From positions 248,001 to 312,000 of the forward strand of contig NZ_FNVV01000012.1 in assembly GCF_900108345.1 (NCBI RefSeq): DNA of 64,000 nt, given 5' to 3'. The notes beneath the pieces are model-generated. The model did not search any database. It had not been told where the DNA came from and worked only from the letters and a program-made list of their open reading frames with translations. The position numbers were made by a program, and so were the translations under genes. Source of the stretch: Bacteroides ndongoniae. GTDB lineage: Bacteria; Bacteroidota; Bacteroidia; Bacteroidales; Bacteroidaceae. Numbering within the stretch: position 1 is the first letter of the stretch; every line of letters begins with the position of its first letter. Of the stretch, positions 18,657 through 26,206 are shown one piece after another.

Positions 18657-18677
18657 TGCGAAAACAATGCGAAAACA
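18657..18677 (+). repeat. 21-bp direct repeat, copy 1 (TGCGAAAACAATGCG...)
   Basis: TGCGAAAACAATGCGAAAAC followed by A at 18657-18677 recurs with one change (A to T at position 16) at 18886-18906. The copies bracket the inverted repeat, tRNA fragment and terminator. They may be integrase-binding arm sites or scars of earlier insertions at the same tRNA. Confidence 0.5.
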
Positions 18678-18756
18678 AATAGTTTCAGTTATGGGTATTT
18701 AATGAGTCTTATAAGAAATAGTAAAATTTATAACTGCTTGATATTCAATCAATATT

Positions 18757-18790
18757 GATAAAATGAGCTATCGTAGAATATCATTTTATC
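18757..18790. repeat. 10-bp inverted repeat beside the attachment core
   Basis: GATAAAATGA (18757-18766) is mirrored exactly by TCATTTTATC (18781-18790), separated by 14 bases and ending 3 bases before the tRNA-derived segment. The symmetry and place suit a recombinase core-type or accessory binding site on the element side of the junction. Confidence 0.5.
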
Positions 18791-18793
18791 GTT

Positions 18794-18835
18794 CTCATAA
18801 TCTGGAGGTCCCTGGTTCAAGCCCAGGCTGGTCCA
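18794..18835 (+). pseudogene. 3' fragment of tRNA-Met(CAT): element/chromosome junction
   Basis: This segment reads as the 3' half of a tRNA: anticodon loop CTCATAA (18794-18800, anticodon CAT), anticodon 3' stem TCTGG, variable AGGTC, T-stem CCTGG (18811-18815), loop TTCAAGC, CCAGG (18823-18827), acceptor CTGGTCC and discriminator A (18835). The 5' half is absent: upstream bases do not form the D arm, the CCAGA stem strand or the GGACCAG acceptor strand. This is the signature of tRNA-targeted integration, with the reconstituted gene expected at the other end of the element, left of the window. CAT could in principle be Ile2 instead of Met. Confidence 0.8.
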
Positions 18836-18848
18836 CGAAGGAAATCAG

Positions 18849-18878
18849 GCAGTTACGAATCTCGTAGCTGCTTTTTTT
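18849..18878 (+). terminator. Terminator of the target tRNA gene
   Basis: GCAGTTACGA (18849-18858) pairs with TCGTAGCTGC (18862-18871, one mismatch), followed by seven T. It lies 13 bases after the tRNA fragment and is probably the original tRNA-operon terminator left on the chromosomal side. Confidence 0.75.
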
Positions 18879-18885
18879 ATGTCCT

Positions 18886-18906
18886 TGCGAAAACAATGCG
18901 TAAACA
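18886..18906 (+). repeat. 21-bp direct repeat, copy 2
   Basis: TGCGAAAACAATGCGTAAAC followed by A: the near-identical partner of 18657-18677, located on the chromosomal side of the tRNA fragment. Beyond it, 18907-19160 holds no gene or clear signal. Confidence 0.5.
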
Positions 18907-19162
18907 CAGTATCTCTGTTCCAACCGCCTTAACCTAACCAGTCTGTGAAGATAAGAATGCAATCGATTACTCTGTCTATAAATTTATCTATTTTTCGCTT
19001 CACACCCTTCCAATAAATTTTTTTCATCATACAACATCCATTTTCCCATTAATCGGCAGCCCAAGTTACGAAAATTTATTGTATGACGGACAACTTTCGT
19101 CAGAAAACGTCAGCTTCCGTTAGCGGAGCACTGGCACTCCTTTTTCTTTCCCCCTCCACCCA

Positions 19163-19194
19163 TTTGCAGGTACGTAAATAAGTTCCTATCTTTG
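19163..19194 (+). promoter_or_regulatory. Bacteroides-type promoter of the dipeptidase gene
   Basis: A -33 TTTG (19163-19166) and -7 TATCTTTG (19187-19194) with a 20-base gap match the Bacteroides sigma-ABfr consensus. The ATG used for the gene is only 5 bases further on, so transcription from here would start at or inside that codon. Confidence 0.6.
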
Positions 19195-19198
19195 TTGC

Positions 19199-20002
19199 AT
19201 GAAAAAAGCATGCGATTCTTTGGGTCGGGCCTGTTTTGACAGGTTTTACTTGCAGATTCTGCTCGTACTACTCTTTCTGCCCATGCTGTACGCCTGCAAG
19301 ACAGACGCGAAACAGACTGCGAATGCGGAAATAGATACGACCGGAAAGACAGAGGAAACAATCGTGGCAGATACAGCAGTCCCCCATCCTGCCAAAAGCC
19401 AGACGGCGCTTTACCTCGACTCGCTCGGACTGGTCTGCATCAGCGAAGCAGACAGCAGCATTGCAGTAGACCTGATGTACACCCGTGCCGACAACTTTAC
19501 TGGCAAAATACTTTATGAAGATTTGCACGAAGCCTACCTGCACCCCGACGCCATGACGAGCCTGCAGAAAGCACAACAACAGCTGAAGGCAGAACACCCG
19601 TCGTACAGCCTCATCGTCTACGACGCTGCCCGCCCGATGTCCGTCCAGCAAACCATGTGGAACGCAGTGAAGGGTACCCCCAAATACATCTACGTCTCCA
19701 ACCCCGCCCACGGCGGAGGACTGCACAACTACGGTCTGGCCGTAGACGTCAGCATCGTAGACGGACAGGGAAAGCCTCTGCCCATGGGTACTCCCATAGA
19801 CTACCTGGGCAAGGAAGCTCACATCACAGCCGAAGAACAGCTTGTAGCACAAGGCAAACTGACCGAAGCCGAACGGCAGAACCGCCTGTTGCTACGCCGT
19901 GTGATGAAGAACGCCGGCTTCCGCCCCCTGCCAACCGAATGGTGGCACTTCAACCGATACAGCCGGCAGACAGCCAGACAACGATTCCCGATTATTCCCT
20001 GA
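19199..20002 (+). CDS. VanX-like D-Ala-D-Ala dipeptidase lipoprotein (peptidase M15D)
   Basis: A protein of 267 residues. After a lipoprotein signal (LFLPMLYAC, Cys33) and a Thr/Asp-rich spacer comes an M15D domain: zinc ligands His176 and Asp183 in HNYGLAVD, and EWWHF with catalytic Glu247 and His250. The Arg of DAARP (about 143-147) is also kept. It would cleave D,D-dipeptides in the periplasm, for cell-wall turnover or nutrient use; no vanA/vanH partners are near, so this is not a resistance cluster. The start at 19199 gives an unusually long n-region (about 17 residues) and lies right at the promoter, so initiation there would be almost leaderless; no other ATG fits before the lipobox. 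Confidence 0.85.
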   Translation: MKKACDSLGRACFDRFYLQILLVLLFLPMLYACKTDAKQTANAEIDTTGKTEETIVADTAVPHPAKSQTALYLDSLGLVCISEADSSIAVDLMYTRADNFTGKILYEDLHEAYLHPDAMTSLQKAQQQLKAEHPSYSLIVYDAARPMSVQQTMWNAVKGTPKYIYVSNPAHGGGLHNYGLAVDVSIVDGQGKPLPMGTPIDYLGKEAHITAEEQLVAQGKLTEAERQNRLLLRRVMKNAGFRPLPTEWWHFNRYSRQTARQRFPIIP

Positions 20003-20044
20003 CCGCCGGCCTCCTGAACATTTCCTTTTAATAGAAAAAGCCTT

Positions 20045-21247
20045 ATGACACTGACCGAAGAAACCCTCCGATTCGTAGCCGAACACCGGCACGACGATGT
20101 ACGCACACTGGCACTGCAAGCAGCCCGCTATCCGCATGTAGATATGCCTGTAGCACTGACGCAGATAGCCGGCCGGCAGGCTGCTGAAGAAAAGATACCC
20201 ACTTGGGCTACGACAAACGGCATCCTCTATCCGCCACACCTCTCCATGGAGCAATGTTCGTCGGAGATGACGGCCCGCTACAAGACCACCATCATCGAAG
20301 CCTTCGGAGGCAGACACGAACAGTTTGCCGACCTGACAGGCGGATTCGGCATCGACTGTTCTTTCCTGTCCGCACTCTTCAGCCATGCCACTTATGTAGA
20401 ACGGCAAGAAATGTTGTGCGAAGCGGCCCGCCACAACTTTCCGCTGTTGGGACTGGAGCACATCAACGTGTGCCATGCCGACGGCACCGACTACCTGCGG
20501 GACATGACCGGTACCGACTGGCTCTTTCTTGATCCTGCCCGCCGCGACGGACACGGCGGAAAAACCGTTGCCATAGCCGACTGCGAACCCGACGTCGCCG
20601 CCCTCGAACCGCTGTTGCTCGAAAAGGCCGAACACGTATTGATAAAGCTATCGCCCATGCTCGACCTGACCCAGGCCCTGCACACCCTGCAGCACGTCAG
20701 CGAAGCACACATTGTCTCCGTAGGAAACGAATGCAAGGAGCTGCTGCTGGTACTGACACGCGGCGACATGACCGAACCCGACCGCGTCCCCATCCGTTGC
20801 ATCAACCTGCCCACGGACCAGGCTGCTTTCAGCTTTACACGTCAGGAAGAACAGGACACTGCGTGCCCGTATGCCCCAACACTTCGCACATACCTGTACG
20901 AGCCCAATGCCTCCCTGCTTAAAGCCGGAGCTTTCCGCAGCCTGGCCAACGCATACAAAGCAGAAAAACTGCATCCCAACAGCCACCTCTACACCTCGGA
21001 CATGCCGCTGCCCGACTTCCCTGGCCGTATGTTCCGCATAGACGGCTGGTGCGGCTTCGGCAAAAAAGAAGTAAAAAGTCTGCTGGGCGAAAACCGAAAA
21101 GCCAATATCACTGTCCGCAACTTTCCCGCCACCGTGGCCGAACTGCGCAAACGGCTGAAACTGGCCGAAGGAGGCAACATCTATCTATTTGCAACAACAC
21201 TGGCCGAAGGACAAAAAGTGCTGGTCAGATGCAGCAAACCCGACTAA
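20045..21247 (+). CDS. Class I SAM-dependent methyltransferase with THUMP-like C-terminus
   Basis: A protein of 400 residues. SAM motif I DLTGGFGIDCSFLS is at about residues 97-110, a motif-IV-like DWLFLDPARRD at about 158-168, and the C-terminal ~70 residues (FRIDGWCGFGKKEVKSLLG, then KANITVRNFPATVAELRKRL) match the THUMP-like domain of conserved Bacteroidetes methyltransferases. The substrate is likely RNA, judging from the domain pair, but is not established. It starts 42 bases after the dipeptidase gene and faces the broken mscS. Confidence 0.8.
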   Translation: MTLTEETLRFVAEHRHDDVRTLALQAARYPHVDMPVALTQIAGRQAAEEKIPTWATTNGILYPPHLSMEQCSSEMTARYKTTIIEAFGGRHEQFADLTGGFGIDCSFLSALFSHATYVERQEMLCEAARHNFPLLGLEHINVCHADGTDYLRDMTGTDWLFLDPARRDGHGGKTVAIADCEPDVAALEPLLLEKAEHVLIKLSPMLDLTQALHTLQHVSEAHIVSVGNECKELLLVLTRGDMTEPDRVPIRCINLPTDQAAFSFTRQEEQDTACPYAPTLRTYLYEPNASLLKAGAFRSLANAYKAEKLHPNSHLYTSDMPLPDFPGRMFRIDGWCGFGKKEVKSLLGENRKANITVRNFPATVAELRKRLKLAEGGNIYLFATTLAEGQKVLVRCSKPD

Positions 21248-21287
21248 ACACAGCACGTCTGTCTATCGCGTGACCGAAGGCACACAC

Positions 21288-23101
21288 TTACTTTGCTGCA
21301 CCTTCCTCTGCCTCATCCGTTGTTTCGTGAGGAATAGTCGAAGCATTTCCATCGCGCACGGCCATGTAATGGGGCGACATGATTTCGACACCGGCTTCGT
21401 TGAAGCGGTCCTGAATATTCTGATGCAAATCCGAATAAATCTGTGCCAGACGGTCGGCATCCTTGATGTAGGCATTGACCTGATATACCGGATACCAGTC
21501 GCTTAACGAAGTAGAAAGGACAAAAGGACGGGGATCGTCTACCACGCCGGGGGTATCGAGTGCTGCCTCTATCAGCAATTTATTGACCTGTCGCCAAGGG
21601 ACATCGTATCCGATACTGACTTCGGAGTGGATAATCAATCCGTAATCGCGCGCCGACTAACTGAAATTCACCGTATGCGAAGACATGATAAACGAGTTGG
21701 GAATAGTCACGACTTCGTTTTTAGGCGTACGTATACGGGTTACGAGTGGAGTTTTCTCGACCACGTTACCCGTCGTATCGTTCAGCTTGATACGGTCGCC
21801 CAGCTTAAAAGGACGCATGTAAGTGATGACCAAACCGGCAATAATATTTCCGATAACCGTGCTCGACCCCAGCGAAATAATCAGACCTACAAATACCGAT
21901 ATCCCCTGAAATACTCCCGAATTGGATCCAGGCAGATACGGATAAATCATCGCAATCATAAAGGCATAGAGCAGAAAACGGATAATGTGATAGGTAGGCA
22001 TGGCCCAGTCGGGATAGAATCCGTTCAATTTAAGCCGCTCTTCCTGCACCTCATTCGCCAGATAACGAAACATCCGCACCAGGTACTTGATAGCAATACA
22101 GATGACAAGAATGGTGAACAGATTGGGGATATAGGCCAACACACCATAAAGGATGCTTTTCACAGGATTCCAAATATAGGAAAACAACTGATAGGCCAGA
22201 TCTTTGGTCTGCGGAAAGATGGAGAACAGCAGAGGCACTGTAAGCAACAGCTGCAACAGCATAATGACATACCGGAACAGATTGGCCAGCCATACCAGTA
22301 CAATCACTTGCCTGCGTGTGTCCAACAACTCAAAGTCCTGAATGGAAAATGCCTTCAGGCGCGTATGCTTCAGCCTGACAATGCGTGCCTTCAGCTTGCG
22401 GAACAGCCAGTTGGTAAGTTTGAACAACAGGAACTGTCCTACAATCACCAGCAGGAAATAAGCAATACGTTTGCACAATTGCCAAAAGCCGTGTTCGGCT
22501 TTCATCACCTTCAGCTTTTTTACAATCACCTGGCGCCTGATCTCGGCCAAACGGTCGCGCGAACAACTTTCCCACAAACCGTCCTGGTCGGTAAACGAAA
22601 CAAGTACCTTGTCGCCATACATCAAGTCGGTAACAATATCGGTACTTTCGATGTAGACCGAATCAGGATGCAGATTGAAGCGCTTGCCCAACGCCGTGAT
22701 GTCGCGTGACACATTTTCGGCCCGCTGCTGCGGAGAAAGGCCTCCACGCTTGGCATAAAGGTAGAACAGAGTATCTTCGTCCACTACTACGGGAACGCCC
22801 AAGGTAACCTGCCTCAGCGAATCGATGCGCTGTTTTTGTGACGCCAGTTTTACCGAATCGGCAGCATAAGCAGCCAGCTTCATCTGCTCAATCTCCATAC
22901 GCAGATTGGCTTCATTCAGTTTGGCTGTTGCCAGTTCTTTCCGGACAGCGGCAAGATGCAGTGAATCACTATCAGCCTTATCTCGGAAGCCTGCAAACTG
23001 TCGGCATGGAAAATATCAAGAACCTTTTCTACCACCTGAGCCGGCAGAGCGACCGGAACCCACAACAACAGACTAAAAATAAGAAACAGGTTTTTCTTCA
23101 T
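21288..23101 (-). pseudogene. mscS-family mechanosensitive channel gene, two lesions
   Basis: The frame encodes a large MscS-type channel: signal peptide (MKKNLFLIFSLLLWVPVALPA), helical periplasmic part, several membrane helices, then the MscS pore and beta domain (IGNIIAGLVITYMRPFKLGD, NEVVTIPNSFIMSSHTVNF). It is broken twice. (1) An in-frame TAG at 21657-21659 splits the beta domain: VNFS, stop, then SARDYGLIIHSEVSIGYDVPW continues in the same frame to 21288. (2) Near 22985 the signal-peptide frame and the main frame do not match; the main frame reads back to FRDKADSDSLHLAAVRKEL, so a +/-1 shift separates them. Both halves otherwise look conserved, so the damage is recent or partly sequencing error. 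Confidence 0.75.
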
Positions 23102-23222
23102 ACTCATAAACATTCTATTTTGTTCCAAAATCAAAACAAGGGAGCAAACATACGTAATGTTTCCGATATTTCCACATTCCGGTCCTTACAAAGGCGAAAA
23201 AAAGTGTTTGTCACGTCCCGCT

Positions 23223-23254
23223 TTTGCCCATTATCCGTGAAATGTATATCTTTG
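23223..23254 (+). promoter_or_regulatory. Promoter of the CaCA antiporter gene
   Basis: TTTG (23223-23226) and TATCTTTG (23247-23254) with a 20-base gap; the ATG follows 45 bases later. Matches the Bacteroides -33/-7 pattern. Confidence 0.7.
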
Positions 23255-23298
23255 CCGCACAATTAAATAATAACCAATAACATCATTATTCCCTGTAT

Positions 23299-24300
23299 AT
23301 GGATATTCTTTTGCTCATCGGAGGCTTGCTCCTCATCCTGCTGGGTGCCAACGGACTGACCGACGGCGCCTCTTCCGTAGCCAAACGCTTCAACATCCCC
23401 AACATCGTTATCGGACTGACCATCGTAGCTTTCGGTACTTCGGCACCCGAACTGGCCGTCAGCGTATCGTCGGCCTTGAAAGGCAGTGCCGACATCGCCG
23501 TAGGAAACGTAGTAGGAAGTAACATCTTCAATGCCCTGATGATTGTAGGCTGCACAGCCATGTTTGCCCCCATCGTGGTGCAACGCAACACGTTGCTCAA
23601 AGAAATACCACTCTGCATACTGGCCTCACTTGCCCTGTTGATTATGGGCAACGACATGCTGCTCGACAAATCTGGCGAAAACGTAATCAGCATCACCGAC
23701 GGCCTTATCCTGTTGTGCTTCATGGCTATCTTCCTGAGTTATACTTTTGCCATTGCAAGAAGTGGTCTCACCCCCTCTCCCGAAAAGAGTGGAGAAAGCA
23801 ACGGTCCGGCTACTGCAGAAGAAGAAACGGAAATTAAGGAGATGCCTCTGTGGCGGTCTCTGATATACATCGTGGCCGGACTGGCAGGCCTCATCTACGG
23901 CGGACAGTTTTTTGTAGACGGTGCCAGCGGCATTGCACGCAGTCTGGGAGTCAGCGAATCGATCATCGGTCTGACGCTGGTGGCAGGAGGAACCTCGCTG
24001 CCCGAACTGGCAACCAGCATTGTTGCGGCCTTGAAGAAAAATCCTGAAATAGCCATCGGCAACGTAGTAGGCAGTAACCTGTTCAACATCTTTTTCGTAC
24101 TGGGTTGTTCGGCTTCTATCACCCCCTTGCACCTGGCAGGTATCAACAATACCGATCTGCTGGTACTCGTCGGCTCCAGCATTCTGCTATGGCTGTTCGG
24201 AGTCTTCTTCGGCAAGCGCATCATCACACGCGTCGAAGGTGCCATACTGATAGCATGCTATGTGGGATATACAGCCTGGCTGATCTACAATGCCGCCTAA
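23299..24300 (+). CDS. Calcium/sodium antiporter, CaCA family (YrbG-like)
   Basis: A protein of 333 residues with about ten membrane helices in two homologous halves. Each half carries the CaCA alpha repeat: AFGTSAPELAVSVSSALKG with NVVGSNIFNAL, and AGGTSLPELATSIVAALKK with NVVGSNLFNIF. The acidic Glu residues in the two PEL motifs are the ion ligands of the family. A charged cytoplasmic loop (about 155-180, Glu/Lys rich) divides the halves. It would exchange Na+ or H+ for Ca2+ across the inner membrane. It is a single gene with its own promoter. Confidence 0.92.
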   Translation: MDILLLIGGLLLILLGANGLTDGASSVAKRFNIPNIVIGLTIVAFGTSAPELAVSVSSALKGSADIAVGNVVGSNIFNALMIVGCTAMFAPIVVQRNTLLKEIPLCILASLALLIMGNDMLLDKSGENVISITDGLILLCFMAIFLSYTFAIARSGLTPSPEKSGESNGPATAEEETEIKEMPLWRSLIYIVAGLAGLIYGGQFFVDGASGIARSLGVSESIIGLTLVAGGTSLPELATSIVAALKKNPEIAIGNVVGSNLFNIFFVLGCSASITPLHLAGINNTDLLVLVGSSILLWLFGVFFGKRIITRVEGAILIACYVGYTAWLIYNAA

Positions 24301-24359
24301 AACTCATGACTGGGGCATCATTCTTCTTCCCACATAGTTCATTCTTCATGAAAAAAAAG

Positions 24360-24367
24360 TATCTTTG
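24360..24367 (+). promoter_or_regulatory. -7 box of the GNAT gene
   Basis: TATCTTTG at 24360-24367 lies 24 bases before ATG 24392. It overlaps a possible upstream TTG start (24365) and so argues for the ATG. Confidence 0.6.
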
Positions 24368-24391
24368 CGCCATCAAACTAACTCAACGACC

Positions 24392-25528
24392 ATGGCTGTT
24401 ACAATAAAAAAAGTTACCACAAAAAAAGAACTGAAGCGCTTTATCCGCTTCAACTACGAACTATACAAAAGCAACCCCTACTCCGTACCCGACCTTTACG
24501 ACGATATGCTGAACACGTTCAACAAGAAAAAGAACGCAGCTTTCGAGTTTTGCGAGGCCGAATACTTTCTAGCATACAAAGACGGGAAACTAGTAGGTCG
24601 TGTGGCCGCCATCATCAACAATCGGGCCAACCAGACCTGGAACAAACGGGAAGTCCGTTTCGGATGGATCGACTTTACCGACGACGCCGAAGTGGCAGAT
24701 GCCCTGATCAGCACTGTCGAACAATGGGGTAAGGAGCGTGGAATGACCCACATCACCGGTCCGTTGGGTTTCACCGACATGGATGCCGAAGGAATGCTTG
24801 TCGAAGGCTTCGACCAGCTGGGTACCATGGCTACCATCTACAACTATCCTTACTATCCGCAGCACATGGAACGGATGGGATTTGCGAAAGATGCTGACTG
24901 GGTAGAATATAAAATATTTATCCCCGACGCCATCCCCGACAAGCACAAACGCATCTCTGACCTGATACAGCGGAAGTACAATCTTAAAGTAAAAAAATAT
25001 ACATCGGGGAAAGAAATCGCCCGCGATTACGGACAGGCTATTTTCGAACTGGTAAACGAAGCCTATACACCACTTTACGGTTACTCGGCTCTGACGCAGA
25101 AACAAATAGACCAATACGTCAAGATGTACCTGCCCATTCTGGACTTGCGCATGGTGACACTCATCACCGATGCCGACGACCAGCTGATTGCCGTAGGCAT
25201 CTCCATGCCGTCGCTGTCCGAAGCCCTGCAGAAGTCGCACGGACGTCTGTTACCTTTCGGATGGTTCTACCTGCTCAAAGCTCTGTTCTTCAAACGCCGC
25301 GCCAAGATGCTCGACCTGCTGCTCGTAGCCGTCAAACCCGAATATCAGAATAAGGGCGTCAATGCACTGCTGTTCTCCGACCTGATTCCCGTCTACCAGC
25401 AATTGGGCTTCGAATATGCCGAAAGCAATCCCGAACTGGAACTGAACGGAAAAGTACAGGCACAGTGGGAATACTTCCACACGGAGCAGCACAAGCGTCG
25501 CCGAGCATTCATCAAGGAAATCAAGTAA
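24392..25528 (+). CDS. GNAT-fold N-acetyltransferase-like protein
   Basis: A protein of 378 residues from ATG 24392 (MAVTIKKVTTKKELKRF). I prefer it to the in-frame TTG at 24365 because the -7 box covers that codon. The N-terminal half has a KRFIRFNYELYKSNP region and GPLGFTDMDAEGMLVEGFDQLGT; the C-terminal half has the acyl-CoA binding pattern LLVAVKPEYQNKGVNALLF. It belongs to a group of large GNAT proteins common in Bacteroidetes, substrate unknown. It stands alone, followed by a 678-base non-coding stretch. Confidence 0.75.
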   Translation: MAVTIKKVTTKKELKRFIRFNYELYKSNPYSVPDLYDDMLNTFNKKKNAAFEFCEAEYFLAYKDGKLVGRVAAIINNRANQTWNKREVRFGWIDFTDDAEVADALISTVEQWGKERGMTHITGPLGFTDMDAEGMLVEGFDQLGTMATIYNYPYYPQHMERMGFAKDADWVEYKIFIPDAIPDKHKRISDLIQRKYNLKVKKYTSGKEIARDYGQAIFELVNEAYTPLYGYSALTQKQIDQYVKMYLPILDLRMVTLITDADDQLIAVGISMPSLSEALQKSHGRLLPFGWFYLLKALFFKRRAKMLDLLLVAVKPEYQNKGVNALLFSDLIPVYQQLGFEYAESNPELELNGKVQAQWEYFHTEQHKRRRAFIKEIK

Positions 25529-25570
25529 TGCCTGAAGAGATTGTTTTTATCCCGTTTTTGCTCGAAATCC

Positions 25571-25739
25571 GATGAAAAAACGATGATTTCTGACGAAAAA
25601 CGGATGTTTTTTGATGGGAAACTGATGAATTCTGACGAAAAAACAACGAATTTTGGCGGAAAAACGATGAAAATTCGCTCTAAAACAAGCAAAAAACACC
25701 GAAAAAACAGCAGAAATTGATGAAAAACAGCTTAAAACA
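25571..25739 (+). repeat. Degenerate 21-bp tandem repeat, about eight units
   Basis: Starting 43 bases after the GNAT stop, units of exactly 21 bases follow each other: 25571, 25592, 25613, 25634, 25655, 25676, then a 22-base unit at 25697 and one at 25719. The shared core is GAYGAAAAAC..ATGA.TTCT, A-rich on the plus strand. Read in the GNAT frame after its stop, the array is open and gives a seven-residue pattern (SDEK...). No spacers separate the units, so it is not a CRISPR. It may be a decayed tandem duplication or a structured, untranslated end. Confidence 0.7.
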
Positions 25740-25959
25740 GGCATAAAAAACGCCTTAAAAATCGAACTAACAAACTGATAGCAAACTACTTATCATCTAT
25801 TTACGCAAAGAAACGACAAAAAAACGTCTCTTTATATATATAAAAAGAAAGAAAGAAAAAAAGATATTGTTGTTGTTAGAGAAACGACAACCGACGACAA
25901 CGTTCCACTTGAAACAATCGTCCGTATCAACGGAGGCTCATACTGAACAAATAAAGCCG

Positions 25960-26016
25960 CCGCATTTGCCAGACAGACGCGTGGCGTTTTCCTGGCAAAT
26001 GCGGGGCAACAGCCCC
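25960..26016. repeat. 13-bp perfect inverted repeat with second hairpin
   Basis: CCGCATTTGCCAG (25960-25972) is perfectly mirrored by CTGGCAAATGCGG (25992-26004) around a 19-base loop that itself holds ACGC/GCGT. GGGGC (26003-26007) and GCCCC (26012-26016) form a second, mutually exclusive hairpin. There is no T run, so it is not a plain terminator. The segment is more G+C-rich than the rest of the gap 25740-26143, where I see nothing else. Confidence 0.55.
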
Positions 26017-26143
26017 ACAAACCCCAGCGGTTTTGCCTGCAAAGTCCAGGGATATTGGACAAGAAAACGGCGAGATAACCGCATACAGAAGCCCTCTGCT
26101 TGGCTAAAAGCCCAAAAACTTCTCCCCTAAAAAGAATAAAAAA

Positions 26144-26175
26144 TTTGTTCATGCCCCATAAAACCGTTATTTTTG
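26144..26175 (+). promoter_or_regulatory. Promoter of parE
   Basis: TTTG (26144-26147) and TATTTTTG (26168-26175) with a 20-base gap, 31 bases before the parE ATG. Confidence 0.65.
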
Positions 26176-26206
26176 CAAGATAAGACAGAAAGGGAATAGT
26201 CAGACC

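Noticed and set aside
18780..18840. A complete tRNA gene at the element's right end
   Set aside because: No acceptor 5' strand, D arm or anticodon 5' strand precedes the anticodon loop; only the 3' half is present.
19199..20002. Vancomycin-resistance vanX
   Set aside because: The dipeptidase is a lipoprotein and no vanH, vanA or vanRS neighbours exist; better read as a general D,D-dipeptidase.
25571..25739. CRISPR array
   Set aside because: Units are contiguous and degenerate with no unique spacers and no cas genes in the window.
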